Source: Microbacterium sp. SLBN-146 (GTDB lineage Bacteria; Actinomycetota; Actinomycetes; Actinomycetales; Microbacteriaceae). From it: 64,000 nt of DNA. The translations under genes and the position numbers were made by a program. The stretch spans positions 3,224,001-3,288,000 of the forward strand of contig NZ_VFMR01000001.1 in NCBI RefSeq assembly GCF_006715145.1, given 5' to 3'. Under the pieces are notes generated by a model that did no database searches, was not told the DNA's origin, and worked only from the letters and a program-made list of their open reading frames with translations. Positions 29,791 through 39,007 of this stretch are shown here, one piece after another (positions within the stretch are counted from its first letter, which is position 1; the number at the start of each line of letters is the position of its first letter).

Positions 29791-31467
29791 TCAGGCCTCG
29801 ATCACGAGCGGCACGATCATCGGTCGCCGGCGGAGCGACTGGTTGACCCAGCGTCCGATCGTGCGACGGACGACCTGCTGCAGCGCATGCGGGTCACGCA
29901 CGCCCGACGTGGCGGCATCCGCGAGAGCTGCGGCGATCTTCGGCTTGACGCTGTTGAACACGGCGTCGTCCTCGGCGAAGCCGCGTGCGTGGATCTCGGG
30001 TCCCGAGATCACCTTGCCCGTGGAGGCGTCCACCACGACGATGACGGAGATGAAGCCCTCCTCCCCGAGGATCCGGCGATCCTTGAGGTCGGCATCCGTG
30101 ATCTCGCCGACCGTCGAACCGTCCACATAGACGAAGCCGAGGTCGAGCTGACCCGTCACACGCGCGTCGCCGTCGCGGAGGTCGATGACCGTACCGTTCT
30201 CGGCGAGGAAGGTGCGCTCGGGCTCGATGCCCGTGTCCTGAGCGAGCCGGGCGTTCGCCATGAGGTGCCGATACTCGCCGTGGATGGGCAGAACGTTGCG
30301 GGGCTTGAGGATGTTGTAGCAGTAGAGAAGCTCACCCGCCGCCGCGTGACCCGACACGTGCACGCGCGCGTTGCCCTTGTGGACGACGTTCGCACCGAGC
30401 TTCGTGAGGCCGTCGATGACCCGATAGACGGCGTTCTCGTTGCCGGGGATGAGGCTCGAGGCCAGGATGACGGTGTCGCCGGGACCCGGCTCGATCTCGT
30501 GATCGAGATTGGCCATACGGCTGAGCACTGCCATGGGCTCCCCCTGAGAACCCGTCGACATGTAGACGATCCGGTCGTCGGGGAGGTCGCGCGCCTTCTT
30601 GTAGTCGATCAAGACGCCCTGCGGGACGTGGAGGTAGCCGAGGTCCTCGGCGATCGTCATGTTCCGCAGCATGCTGCGACCGAGGAGTGCCACACGTCGC
30701 CCGTGAGCCGCCGCGGCATCCAGAACCTGCTGCACGCGGTGCACGTGACTCGAGAAGCTCGCGACGATGACGCGGCGGGGAGCCTTCGCGATCACCTGCT
30801 CCAGAACGGGGCCGATCTCGCGCTCGAGCGGGGTGAATCCCGGCACGTCGGCGTTGGTCGAATCGACGAGGAAAAGATCCACGCCCTCTTCGCCGAGACG
30901 CGAGAAGGCGCGGAGGTCGGTCAGCCGACCGTCGAGCGGCAGCTGATCCATCTTGAAGTCACCTGTCGCGAGGACGAGGCCGGCCGGCGTGCGGATCGCC
31001 ACGGCGAGCGCGTCGGGGATCGAGTGGTTGACGGCGATGAACTCGAGATCGAAGGGTCCGAGCTGTTCCTTCTGACCCTCGCGGACCGTCAGGGTGTACG
31101 GCTTGATCCGGTGCTCCTTGAGCTTCGCCTCGACGAGCGCCAGCGTGAGGCCGGATCCGATGAGCGGGAGCTCCCGATTGAGCTTCAAGAGGTAGGGCAC
31201 CGCTCCGATGTGGTCCTCGTGACCGTGCGTGAGGACGACGCCGACGACATCATCGAGACGGTGCTTGATCGGCTCGAAGTCGGGCAGGATCAGATCGACA
31301 CCCGGCTGGTGCTCCTCAGGGAAGAGCACTCCGCAGTCGACGATGAGGAGCTTGCCCTCGTACTCGAAGACGGTCATGTTGCGGCCGACCTCGCCCAGTC
31401 CACCCAGGGGCGTCACCCGGAGGGTTCCGGGTTCGAGGACGGGCGGTTCGAACGGGCTGGTGGGCAT
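29791..31467 (-). CDS. rnj: Ribonuclease J
   Basis: 558-residue metallo-beta-lactamase nuclease with 5'-3' exo- and endonuclease activity on RNA. The metal site HGHEDH is at 81-86, and the beta-CASP domain (about 200-380, with STGSQGEPMAVLSRM) and C-terminal domain are complete. ATG at 31465-31467 with GAGGAG. The gene lies 85 nt downstream of dapA, the usual actinobacterial order. Confidence 0.96.
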   Translation of the reverse strand: MPTSPFEPPVLEPGTLRVTPLGGLGEVGRNMTVFEYEGKLLIVDCGVLFPEEHQPGVDLILPDFEPIKHRLDDVVGVVLTHGHEDHIGAVPYLLKLNRELPLIGSGLTLALVEAKLKEHRIKPYTLTVREGQKEQLGPFDLEFIAVNHSIPDALAVAIRTPAGLVLATGDFKMDQLPLDGRLTDLRAFSRLGEEGVDLFLVDSTNADVPGFTPLEREIGPVLEQVIAKAPRRVIVASFSSHVHRVQQVLDAAAAHGRRVALLGRSMLRNMTIAEDLGYLHVPQGVLIDYKKARDLPDDRIVYMSTGSQGEPMAVLSRMANLDHEIEPGPGDTVILASSLIPGNENAVYRVIDGLTKLGANVVHKGNARVHVSGHAAAGELLYCYNILKPRNVLPIHGEYRHLMANARLAQDTGIEPERTFLAENGTVIDLRDGDARVTGQLDLGFVYVDGSTVGEITDADLKDRRILGEEGFISVIVVVDASTGKVISGPEIHARGFAEDDAVFNSVKPKIAAALADAATSGVRDPHALQQVVRRTIGRWVNQSLRRRPMIVPLVIEA

Positions 31468-31552
31468 CGTGGCCTCCTCGATAGACCACCTCGCGGTGGC
31501 TCTCTTCTTCCGGATGCGCTGGCATCCTGTCTTGTCTGCGTGTGACGGGCAG

Positions 31553-32530
31553 CTATCTCGTCGTGCCCGAAACCTTCGGAAGTGCTCCGCCGGCAGCCGC
31601 GTTCCGGTCCGGCCGGAAGTTGGAGAAGTCGGCCCCCGCGACATCGACGACGAGAGCGAGTTCGTCCTCGATCTTGGCGGCTTCCCACTCTTCGGGGCCG
31701 ACCAGCGGAAGGCGTACTCGAGGGCTGCTGATCCGGCCCAGCCCGTGAAGGATGTACTTGGCCGAGACCGTGCCGGGCACGTGGGTCATGACGGCCCGCA
31801 CGAGCGGCTCGAGCTTGCGGTGGGCCGCCGTCGCCGTCGCGAGGTCGCCGGCGTTGACCGCGTCGACGATCGCGCGATACGGAGCGGGGGCGATGTTGGC
31901 CGTGACGCCGACGAGTCCCGCCGCCCCGATCGAGAGATGCGGGAGCACGTTGGCGTCGTCTCCGGAGAAGTACAGCAGATCGGTCTGGTTGAGGACGCGG
32001 CTGACTTCGGAGAAGTCGCCTTTCGCGTCCTTGATCGCCAGGATGTTCGGATGCTTGGCGAGGCGGAGGATCGTCTCATAGCGGATCGGGACGCCGGTGC
32101 GCCCGGGGATGTCGTAGAGGATGACCGGCAGGTCGGTCGCGTCGGCGACGAGGCGGAAGTGCGTCAGGATGCCCGCCTGGGTCGGCTTGTTGTAATACGG
32201 CGTGACGATCATGATGCCGTCGGCACCGGCGCGTTCGCTCGCCTTGTAGAGCTCGATCGCGTGCGCGGTCTCGTTCGATCCGCCACCCGTGATGATCTTC
32301 GCGCGACCGGCCGCGACCTGCTTGCCGACCTCGACGAGCCTGATCTTCTCGGCATCCGTCAGGGTGCTGGTCTCGCCCGTCGTGCCGGTCACGACGATGC
32401 CGTCGGCTCCCGCGCCGATGACGTCGTCGATGTGCTTCTCCACCGCGGGCCAGTCGACTTCGCCGTCGGCGGTCATGGGAGTGACCAGCGCGACGAGGAC
32501 CTGTCCGAAGGGGTTGCCCGAATGCGTCAT
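31553..32530 (-). CDS. dapA: 4-hydroxy-tetrahydrodipicolinate synthase
   Basis: 325 residues. Condenses pyruvate with aspartate semialdehyde, first step of the DAP/lysine branch. Schiff-base Lys167 in LAIKDAKG, Tyr139 in ILYDIPGRTG and Thr50-Thr51 in TGTTGE make the active site. ATG start with TAGCCT 6 nt upstream. Together with rnj forms a likely dapA-rnj unit. Confidence 0.97.
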   Translation of the reverse strand: MTHSGNPFGQVLVALVTPMTADGEVDWPAVEKHIDDVIGAGADGIVVTGTTGETSTLTDAEKIRLVEVGKQVAAGRAKIITGGGSNETAHAIELYKASERAGADGIMIVTPYYNKPTQAGILTHFRLVADATDLPVILYDIPGRTGVPIRYETILRLAKHPNILAIKDAKGDFSEVSRVLNQTDLLYFSGDDANVLPHLSIGAAGLVGVTANIAPAPYRAIVDAVNAGDLATATAAHRKLEPLVRAVMTHVPGTVSAKYILHGLGRISSPRVRLPLVGPEEWEAAKIEDELALVVDVAGADFSNFRPDRNAAAGGALPKVSGTTR

Positions 32531-32536
32531 GGTCCC

Positions 32537-32542
32537 AGGCTA
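32537..32542 (-). promoter_or_regulatory. -10 element of dapA
   Basis: TAGCCT, 6 nt before the ATG. Confidence 0.6.
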
Positions 32543-32568
32543 TCGGGATGCCGGCGGGGCGGACACGC

Positions 32569-33327
32569 TCACCGTCCGCTCTCCCCCGCCCGGGCGGCGA
32601 GCGAAGAGGGCAGGATGCGGGTGAGACCCACGAGGAGCTTGTACTTCAGAGAAGGAACCGAGACGGCCTTGCCTCTCGCGGCATCCCGCAGCGATTCGGC
32701 GACCACTCGCGGGGCGTTCAGCCACATCCACCCCGGCACCCCCTCATGACCCGGCGGGAGTCCCGCGCGCTCGTGGAAGTTGGTGTGCGTGAAGCCGGGG
32801 CAGACGGCTGTCACCGTGACACCCTTGGGCCCATAGCGACCGTTCGCCCACCTGCTGAAGCTGATGACCCACCCCTTGACGGCGCCGTATGTCGATCTCG
32901 GGATGAATCCCGCGACCGACGCGATGTTGAGGATGCGACCGCTTCCCCGCGCGAGCATCGGCGTCAGTGCCGCGTGCATGAGGCGCATGGGCACTTCGAC
33001 GTGCAGCGCGAGGTGACGGGCCTCCTCGTCGATGTCATTCCGCTCGAACGCGAGCGGCAATCCGTATCCGGCGTTGTTGACGAGGATCTCGACAGGACGA
33101 TCGGGATCCGCCAGACGCTTCTCGACCTTCGCGCGTTGGTCGGGGTCGAGGAGATCCGCGACGAGGATCTCGATCGCCGCTCCCGATGGCCGCAACTCGG
33201 CCGCGACGGCGTCGAGGGCCGCGCCGTCGCGCGCGACGAGGACGAGGTCGGCTCCGCGTGCCGCGAGCTGTCGTGCGTACTCCGCGCCAAGCCCGGAGCT
33301 CGCTCCCGTGATGAGGGCGGTCGCCAT
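32569..33327 (-). CDS. Short-chain dehydrogenase/reductase
   Basis: 252-residue classical SDR. NAD(P)-binding TGASSGLG near the N-terminus, the NNAG motif, catalytic Ser in ASVAGF, and the active-site Tyr/Lys pair as STYGAVKG (Y-x-x-x-K). Substrate unknown. It follows folA by 5 nt and is probably co-transcribed with thyA-folA. The C-terminal 40 residues extend past the core fold. Confidence 0.85.
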   Translation of the reverse strand: MATALITGASSGLGAEYARQLAARGADLVLVARDGAALDAVAAELRPSGAAIEILVADLLDPDQRAKVEKRLADPDRPVEILVNNAGYGLPLAFERNDIDEEARHLALHVEVPMRLMHAALTPMLARGSGRILNIASVAGFIPRSTYGAVKGWVISFSRWANGRYGPKGVTVTAVCPGFTHTNFHERAGLPPGHEGVPGWMWLNAPRVVAESLRDAARGKAVSVPSLKYKLLVGLTRILPSSLAARAGESGR

Positions 33328-33332
33328 AGAGG

Positions 33333-33851
33333 TCAGTCTCCGTGTTCGGAGGGAGAGGGCCGCGCCAACCGGAGGAAGCGGTAGCGGATGCCTGTGCGGG
33401 ATGTCGCCCATCCCGTGTCGGGCTCCTCCGCCGTGATCTCCCATCCCTCCCGCGAGGGAGCGAACGTGTCGCCCTCCACCTCGAGATCGAGCTCCGTGAC
33501 TTCGAGGAGGTCGGCTCGTCCGATGGCCTCCCGGAAGAGCCCTCCCCCGCCGATGACCCAGACCCGGCCCGGTCCCGCGAGAGCCAGACCATCGTCGAGG
33601 GACGCGGCGGATTCCGCACCTTCACCGCTCCACTGTTCGTTGCGCGTCACGACGATGTTGCGCCGACCGGGAAGAGGTCGGTATCGCTCCGGAAAGCTCT
33701 CCCATGTGCGTCGCCCCATGACGACCGGGGCGCCCATCGTCACAGACTTGAAATGGGCGAGGTCCTCCGGGACGCTCCACGGCATTCCGCCGTCGGCGCC
33801 GATCACGCCGCCACGCGCCTCCGCCCAGACCAGTCCGACGCTCGTGCTCAT
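33333..33851 (-). CDS. folA: Dihydrofolate reductase
   Basis: 172 residues. Reduces dihydrofolate with NADPH, regenerating the folate used by ThyA. Substrate-loop [15 protein letters not shown], the nucleotide-binding GRRTWESFP and [10 protein letters not shown], and [11 protein letters not shown] are all present. ATG overlaps the thyA stop by 4 nt, which excludes a long upstream extension of the frame. Confidence 0.96.
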   Translation of the reverse strand: MSTSVGLVWAEARGGVIGADGGMPWSVPEDLAHFKSVTMGAPVVMGRRTWESFPERYRPLPGRRNIVVTRNEQWSGEGAESAASLDDGLALAGPGRVWVIGGGGLFREAIGRADLLEVTELDLEVEGDTFAPSREGWEITAEEPDTGWATSRTGIRYRFLRLARPSPSEHGD

Positions 33852-34651
33852 ACGGCGACGGCGGCCCGGATGGCGGGATGGTGTTGATAGTCCTCGACGA
33901 CGAAGTCTTCGTATCGGTAGTCGAAGATCGAATCCGGCGTGCGTGCGAAGCGGAGCTTCGGGGCGGGATACGGATCTCGCGTGAGCTGCTCGCGCACCTG
34001 CTCGACGTGGTTGTCGTAGACGTGGCAGTCGCCGCCGGTCCACACGAAATCACCCGGCTCGAGTCCCGTCTGCTGCGCGATCATGAGGGTCAGCAGGGCG
34101 TACGAGGCGATGTTGAACGGAACGCCGAGGAACATGTCGGCGCTCCGCTGATAGAGCTGGCATGAGAGCTTGCCGTCGGCGACGTAGAACTGGAAGAGCG
34201 CGTGACACGGCGCGAGGGCCATGTCGGGGATGTCCGCGGGATTCCACGCCGACACGATGAGCCGCCGAGAGTCGGGGGTCGCGCGGATGTCGCGGACGAC
34301 CTGCGCGATCTGATCGATCGTCCCGCCGTCCGCAGTCGGCCAGGACCGCCACTGCACGCCGTAGACGGGACCGAGCTCGCCCGCCTCGTCGGCCCACTCG
34401 TCCCAGATCGTCACGCCGTTCTCGCGCAGCCAGCCCACATTCGACTCACCGCGCAGGAACCACAGCAGCTCGTACGCGATGGACTTGAAGTGGACGCGCT
34501 TGGTCGTGATGAGCGGGAATCCTTCGCAGAGGTCGAATCGGATCTGCCGCCCGAAAACGCTCGTCGTGCCGGTGCCCGTGCGGTCATCCTTGTGCACTCC
34601 GTGGGCGAGCACGTCGCGGAGCAGGTCCTCGTAGGGCGTGGGAATCGTCAC
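33848..34651 (-). CDS. thyA: Thymidylate synthase
   Basis: 267 residues, classical ThyA. Methylates dUMP with methylene-THF. Nucleophile Cys149 in [12 protein letters not shown]; phosphate-binding Arg pair in [14 protein letters not shown]; dUMP-binding [13 protein letters not shown] start at 34651 supported by TATCGT 7 nt upstream. Coupled to folA by a 4-nt overlap. Confidence 0.97.
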   Translation of the reverse strand: MTIPTPYEDLLRDVLAHGVHKDDRTGTGTTSVFGRQIRFDLCEGFPLITTKRVHFKSIAYELLWFLRGESNVGWLRENGVTIWDEWADEAGELGPVYGVQWRSWPTADGGTIDQIAQVVRDIRATPDSRRLIVSAWNPADIPDMALAPCHALFQFYVADGKLSCQLYQRSADMFLGVPFNIASYALLTLMIAQQTGLEPGDFVWTGGDCHVYDNHVEQVREQLTRDPYPAPKLRFARTPDSIFDYRYEDFVVEDYQHHPAIRAAVAV

Positions 34652-34658
34652 GCGTGAC

Positions 34659-34664
34659 ACGATA
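34659..34664 (-). promoter_or_regulatory. -10 element of thyA-folA
   Basis: TATCGT, 7 nt before the thyA GTG. Confidence 0.55.
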
Positions 34665-34744
34665 CCCGCGGCCGGGCGGGGGCGGCCGATCACGCCGCCG
34701 CCCGTAACAAATCGGCATCCTGACCTCGCTGCTCCGATTGCGGT

Positions 34745-34750
34745 TAGTCT
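34745..34750 (+). promoter_or_regulatory. -10 element of the thioredoxin-like gene
   Basis: TAGTCT, 8 nt before the GTG at 34759. Confidence 0.55.
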
Positions 34751-34758
34751 GATCGACT

Positions 34759-35196
34759 GTGAACCACGTCGGCGCCATCATCGCGATCACTGCGCTGCTC
34801 GCTGTGACCGTGGGACTCGGCCTCTACCTCCAGTGGCGTCAGAACCGTCCGCAGCGGCACATCCGGCACGAGGTCGTCAAGCCGCAGCGCCTGGGCGCCG
34901 AAGCCCTCGGCGAGGTGGCGACGCTCCTCCAGTTCAGCACCGAAACGTGCGCCAAGTGCCCGGGCGTGCACCGCACGCTCTCAGCCATCGCCGACTCACG
35001 CGAAGGGGTGCTCCACCTCGACGTCGATCTGTCGCACCGGCCCGACATCGCCAAGCACTTCCACGTGCTCCAGACGCCGACGACCCTCGTCCTCGATCGC
35101 GAAGGCGTCATCCGCACGCGCTTCGGCGGGGCGCCCAGCCGCGACGTGCTCGAACTCGAGCTCAATCGCCTGAGCGACGTGGCATCCCGTGTCTGA
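34759..35196 (+). CDS. Membrane-anchored thioredoxin-family protein
   Basis: 145 residues. One N-terminal membrane segment (about 4-24) and a thioredoxin fold with redox motif C-A-K-C at 64-67 ([12 protein letters not shown]) and the cis-proline in TPTTLVLD. The positive residues after the segment suggest the thioredoxin domain stays on the cytoplasmic side. It overlaps the following DUF4395 gene by 8 nt, so the two are probably partners. Confidence 0.85.
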   Translation: MNHVGAIIAITALLAVTVGLGLYLQWRQNRPQRHIRHEVVKPQRLGAEALGEVATLLQFSTETCAKCPGVHRTLSAIADSREGVLHLDVDLSHRPDIAKHFHVLQTPTTLVLDREGVIRTRFGGAPSRDVLELELNRLSDVASRV

Positions 35197-35773
35197 GGAA
35201 ACCGCACGGCGGGGCATCGACCCCAGGGGTCCGCGTTTCACCGCCGGGATCACCTCGGTCCTCCTGCTCGTCGCGATCTTCCTGAGTCTTACCGGCCCCG
35301 CCGAACCCCCGACCTTCGGGTGGTTCGCCTACCAGCCCCTGTCGGGGAGCGTCTTCGCCCCGAGCGGAGACTTCGCCTTCGTTGCCGGCTACGACAACTT
35401 CTGGGCACGCGCAACCACGCCAGCGTTCCTCATGCTGCTCCTGATCGCACTCCTCTTCTTGTGGGGCGTGATCTCGCCGCGAACGTCGCCATGGAGCATC
35501 CTGTACCGGAAGGTTGTCCAGCCGCGCCTGCGACCGCCCGCCGAGCTGGAGGATCCGCGTCCGCCGCGCTTCGCGCAGGGCGTCGGACTCTTCGTCGTCG
35601 GCCTGGGGCTGGTGCTGCACCTCCTCGGCGTGCCGGCGGCCCTCACGGTCGCGGGGTCCCTGGCGTTCGTGGCAGCGTTCCTCAACGCCGCGTTCGGCGT
35701 GTGCCTCGGCTGCATGATGTACCTGCTGCTGCAGCGGTGGGGGCTGGTCGGCCGCGCGCACCCCGCGATCTGA
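35189..35773 (+). CDS. DUF4395 family membrane protein
   Basis: 194 residues with about four membrane segments (20-37, 78-98, 130-150, 153-180). A C-L-G-C motif at 172-175 lies in or at the edge of the last segment, suggesting a thiol relay with the upstream thioredoxin. GTG start inside the end of that gene. The family's function is unknown. Confidence 0.83.
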   Translation: MSEETARRGIDPRGPRFTAGITSVLLLVAIFLSLTGPAEPPTFGWFAYQPLSGSVFAPSGDFAFVAGYDNFWARATTPAFLMLLLIALLFLWGVISPRTSPWSILYRKVVQPRLRPPAELEDPRPPRFAQGVGLFVVGLGLVLHLLGVPAALTVAGSLAFVAAFLNAAFGVCLGCMMYLLLQRWGLVGRAHPAI

Positions 35774-35873
35774 CCGTCGACGGCCGCGCTGTCATCGCGT
35801 AGGGCGGACCCCGCCGTTAGGCTGACGACGAGGCATCCGGATCACGGGCGCCCGCCGACGAAGGAGGCTCCCG

Positions 35874-36299
35874 ATGACCGTCACGAGCGAAGCAACCACC
35901 GCCTGGAACGGCAGCCTGTTCGAGGGATCGGGCGATGTCCGACTCGTCTCCTCGGGTCAGGGCCCCTTCGACGTCAACTGGAAGGCGCGCAGCGAGGGAT
36001 CTGCCTCGGTGACCACGCCGGAGGAGCTCATCGCCGCCGCGCACTCGTCGTGCTTCAGCATGGCTCTCGCGAACGCCCTGAGCGAGAACGGCACTCCCCC
36101 GACCTCGATCGACACGACGGCATCCGTCACGTTCAAGCCCGGCACCGGTATCACCGGCAGCCACCTCAATGTCAACGCGACGGTGCCGGGCCTCGACGCG
36201 ACGGACTTCGAGCGCATCGCGCAGGCCGCCAAGTCGGGCTGCCCCGTTTCACAGGCCCTCGCCGGCATCGAGATCACCCTCGAGGCGACGCTTGCCTGA
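35874..36299 (+). CDS. OsmC/Ohr family peroxiredoxin-like protein
   Basis: 141 residues, complete OsmC-type fold. Peroxidatic Cys60 in AAHSSCFSMAL and resolving Cys123 in KSGCPVSQAL are both present, as needed for hydroperoxide reduction. Strong GGAGG before the ATG. A TAGGCT hexamer about 50 nt upstream is the likely -10, so this mRNA has a real leader. It overlaps the start of the epimerase gene. Confidence 0.88.
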   Translation: MTVTSEATTAWNGSLFEGSGDVRLVSSGQGPFDVNWKARSEGSASVTTPEELIAAAHSSCFSMALANALSENGTPPTSIDTTASVTFKPGTGITGSHLNVNATVPGLDATDFERIAQAAKSGCPVSQALAGIEITLEATLA

Positions 36300-37194
36300 T
36301 CCCGGCCACATCGTCGTCGCCGGGTCGTCCGGCCTCATCGGCCGTGCACTGGTGGATAGCCTTCGCGGTGACGGTATCCGCGTGACCCGGCTCGTCCGGC
36401 ACGCTCCGACCGCTCCCGACGAGGTGGAATGGCTGACAGACGCCTCTCCCCTCGACCCCGCCGTCATCGAGGGGGCGACGGCGGTCGTCGGGCTCAACGG
36501 TGCGACGATCGGCCGCTTCCCGTGGACTCCCCGGTACAAGAACACACTTCTGTGGTCGCGCATCACCCCTACGCGGGCGCTCGCGCGCGCCGTGCGCCAA
36601 CTCGGCTCCGACGCACCCGCATTCGTTTCCGCCTCGGCCGCCGGCTGGTACGGCTCCGTTCCCGGCGTCCGCCTGACAGAGACCTCGCCGCGCGGGGAGA
36701 CATTCCTCGCGGACCTCTGCGGTGAGTGGGAGGGCGCGGCCTACGCGGCAGGAGACGATGCGCGGGTCGCGACTCTGCGAACGGCACCCATCGTCCATCG
36801 CGACGGTGTCCTCAAGCCGCTCCTTCTCCTCACGAAGCTCGGCGTCAGCGGACCGATCGGCAAAGGCACGCAGGTCTGGCCGTGGATCTCGCTCGACGAC
36901 GAGGTGCGTGCCATCCGTCATGTCATCGATCACCGCCTCACGGGACCCGTCAATCTCGCAGGGCCGACGGCGGCAACCGCCAACGACCTGGGGTTTGCGC
37001 TGGCGGTGCGGATGAATCGTCCGTTCCTCGTGCGCGCGCCCGAGTGGGGGCTGAAGCTCGTCCTCGGAAAGGATGCCACCGAGGGGCTCCTCACGACGGA
37101 CGCGGACGTCGCACCCGACGTGCTCACGGCATCAGGATTCGAGTTCTCCCACCCTGACGTCACGTCGGCCGTCGCCGCGGCCGTGCCCGCCTAA
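36292..37194 (+). CDS. TIGR01777 family NAD-dependent epimerase/dehydratase
   Basis: 300 residues. Rossmann motif GSSGLIG, the conserved VSASAAGWYG active-site region and a C-terminal DUF1731 domain (APEWGLKLVLGKDATEGLLTT) place it in this SDR subgroup; function unknown. I chose the TTG at 36292 because a GAGG site lies about 8 nt upstream and it overlaps the osmC stop, whereas longer frames run inside osmC. The 3' end overlaps the facing TPR gene by 4 nt. Confidence 0.82.
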   Translation: MPDPGHIVVAGSSGLIGRALVDSLRGDGIRVTRLVRHAPTAPDEVEWLTDASPLDPAVIEGATAVVGLNGATIGRFPWTPRYKNTLLWSRITPTRALARAVRQLGSDAPAFVSASAAGWYGSVPGVRLTETSPRGETFLADLCGEWEGAAYAAGDDARVATLRTAPIVHRDGVLKPLLLLTKLGVSGPIGKGTQVWPWISLDDEVRAIRHVIDHRLTGPVNLAGPTAATANDLGFALAVRMNRPFLVRAPEWGLKLVLGKDATEGLLTTDADVAPDVLTASGFEFSHPDVTSAVAAAVPA

Positions 37195-37637
37195 CGCCGG
37201 GACGCGGATTCGAGGCGGATCGCCGTGCGCACGGCTTCGCGTGCACGACGACGGTCACCGGCAGCGTCGTAGGCGAGCCCCAACCGGTACCACGCGCGCC
37301 AGTCGTCGGGGTTCGCCTCGACCTCGGATCGGTAGCGCGGGAAGACGGCCTCGCCATCGGCGCGGACGACGCGTCCGCTCGGACGGACCATGACCTCGTC
37401 ATCGGGGAGGGCGTCGTCCTCTTCCAGGCGCCCCGCCAGCTGCTGTGCACGTATGCCGAACCACAACTCGCGCCCGAGAGCCCAGATCGCCACGATCGGC
37501 AGGACGATGAGGGCGGCGCCCATCGCGATCCCGATGGGGTCGCCGCTCAGCACGAGCAGGACGGCCCGCTGTCCGACGAGGCCGATGTAGACCACGAGCA
37601 GCACCGCCATGACGACGACGCCGATGCGCGCGCTCAC
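37191..37637 (-). CDS. Membrane protein with C-terminal tetratricopeptide repeat
   Basis: 148 residues: two membrane segments (about 5-28 and 35-54), a linker rich in acidic residues, and one TPR-like unit near 113-142 (DDWRAWYRLGLAYDAAGDRRRAREAV). Probably a small protein-interaction protein; no function known. It follows dapB with a 4-nt overlap, so it is translated from the dapB mRNA. Confidence 0.75.
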   Translation of the reverse strand: MSARIGVVVMAVLLVVYIGLVGQRAVLLVLSGDPIGIAMGAALIVLPIVAIWALGRELWFGIRAQQLAGRLEEDDALPDDEVMVRPSGRVVRADGEAVFPRYRSEVEANPDDWRAWYRLGLAYDAAGDRRRAREAVRTAIRLESASRR

Positions 37638-38446
37638 GTACTGGTCACGCCCGCGACCTGGCCGGAGACCGCGCCGTCGTCGACGGGTCGCCCCTCCCGC
37701 GCGCCGGGAAGGCGCAGGGCGATGTCGAGGAAGGCATCCAGGCCGACAACGACGCCAACGGTGTCACGCGCGGCGGTGAGTGCGATTCGGATGCCGGGGG
37801 CATAGGCCTGCGCGGGATGCACCGTGTCGTGCACGATCGAGAGCGCTTCCCCCGGCCCAGACAGGATCGTCTCCTGTCTGGCCACGACGCCGGGGCGCCG
37901 CAGGGAGTGGATCGGGACGCTCGCGACCCGCTGGCCGCGTGCGCGCTGGTCGACGTGAGGCGACTCCACGGGGCCCACATCGGAGCGAGCCGCCGCGATG
38001 AGCTCGGCCGTGCGGACGGCCGTTCCGCTCGGAGAGTCGATCTTCGTCTCGCGATGAGCCTCGACGATCTCGATGGAGGGAAAGAACGGTGCTGCGGCCG
38101 CAGAGAGGGCCGAGCCGAGGACGGACCCGAGTGAGAAGTTCGGGATGAAGACCGCGCCGGTTCCCGCCGCGTCGACGAGCGGGCGAACGAGAGCGATGCG
38201 CTCCGCCGACCACCCCGACGTGCCCACGAGCAGGTTGAGTCCGCGCTCGACGGCCGCGCGGACGACGTCGATCGACACAGCCGGCGTCGACGCGTCGATG
38301 ACGAGGTCCGCCCCGTCGAGTTCTGCGAGGTCCGACTGGGAAGAAAGGACCGCGACGATCTCGAATCCCTCTTCGTTCTCGACGACCTCGCGGATGATCC
38401 CGCCGAGCTTTCCCGTACCGCCCACGATGGCTACGCGCGTCGTCAT
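37634..38446 (-). CDS. dapB: 4-hydroxy-tetrahydrodipicolinate reductase
   Basis: 270 residues. Second step of the DAP branch. Nucleotide-binding GGTGKLGG, the GTSGWS loop and the substrate segment EAHRETKIDSPSGTA are present. Catalytic His131 and Lys135 are kept, but the second His of the usual HH pair is Arg132. TAGGAT 6 nt before the ATG. The nearby dapA and dapF are in separate units. Confidence 0.95.
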   Translation of the reverse strand: MTTRVAIVGGTGKLGGIIREVVENEEGFEIVAVLSSQSDLAELDGADLVIDASTPAVSIDVVRAAVERGLNLLVGTSGWSAERIALVRPLVDAAGTGAVFIPNFSLGSVLGSALSAAAAPFFPSIEIVEAHRETKIDSPSGTAVRTAELIAAARSDVGPVESPHVDQRARGQRVASVPIHSLRRPGVVARQETILSGPGEALSIVHDTVHPAQAYAPGIRIALTAARDTVGVVVGLDAFLDIALRLPGAREGRPVDDGAVSGQVAGVTST

Positions 38447-38452
38447 GACCCC

Positions 38453-38458
38453 ATCCTA
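38453..38458 (-). promoter_or_regulatory. -10 element of dapB
   Basis: TAGGAT, 6 nt before the ATG. Confidence 0.6.
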
Positions 38459-38488
38459 CGGTCGACACCGGTGGTGTCCGCGGCGTCG

Positions 38489-38494
38489 TAGCCT
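38489..38494 (+). promoter_or_regulatory. -10 element of the GNAT gene at 38501
   Basis: TAGCCT, 6 nt before the ATG; it lies 31 nt from the divergent dapB -10. Confidence 0.6.
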
Positions 38495-38500
38495 GGAGGG

Positions 38501-38977
38501 ATGGTCCGCCTCCGCGATGCATCCGTCGACGCGCCCGAGTCGCATGAGCTCCTCTCCGAGTACTTCCACTCACGCGAGCTCGGCTTCGCGCATCAGAACG
38601 TCGTCTACACGATCCGCTTCCCCGACCCGGCGCTGTACGTTCCGCCGACGGGAGTCTTCGTGCTCGTGGACGACGACGACGAGCATCCGGTGGGCTGCGG
38701 CGGCATCCGCCTGATCCCCGACGGCCCCCACGGACGCCGCTACGAGGTCAAGCACCTATACCTCCGACCGTCCACGCGCGGCCGCGGATGGGGCGCTCTC
38801 CTCCTGGCCGACCTCGAAGACCGTGCACGGCAGCTGGGCGCGCAAGAACTCGTGCTCGATACGCACCACTCGCTCGAGGCTGCGGCGGGCCTGTACGCCA
38901 AGGCCGGCTTCGTCGCGATCGACCCCTACAACGACAACCCGAACGCGACGCGCTGGTACGGGAAGGTGCTCGAGTAG
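38501..38977 (+). CDS. GNAT family N-acetyltransferase
   Basis: 158 residues, one GNAT domain. The acetyl-CoA loop STRGRGWGALLLADLE and the C-terminal AAAGLYAKAGFVAIDPYNDNPNATRWYGK are characteristic. The last motif resembles GNATs acting on small metabolites. Substrate unknown. Leaderless promoter predicted. Confidence 0.83.
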   Translation: MVRLRDASVDAPESHELLSEYFHSRELGFAHQNVVYTIRFPDPALYVPPTGVFVLVDDDDEHPVGCGGIRLIPDGPHGRRYEVKHLYLRPSTRGRGWGALLLADLEDRARQLGAQELVLDTHHSLEAAAGLYAKAGFVAIDPYNDNPNATRWYGKVLE

Positions 38978-39007
38978 GGCGGGTCAGACGGGCTGAGCCG
39001 GGGAAAG

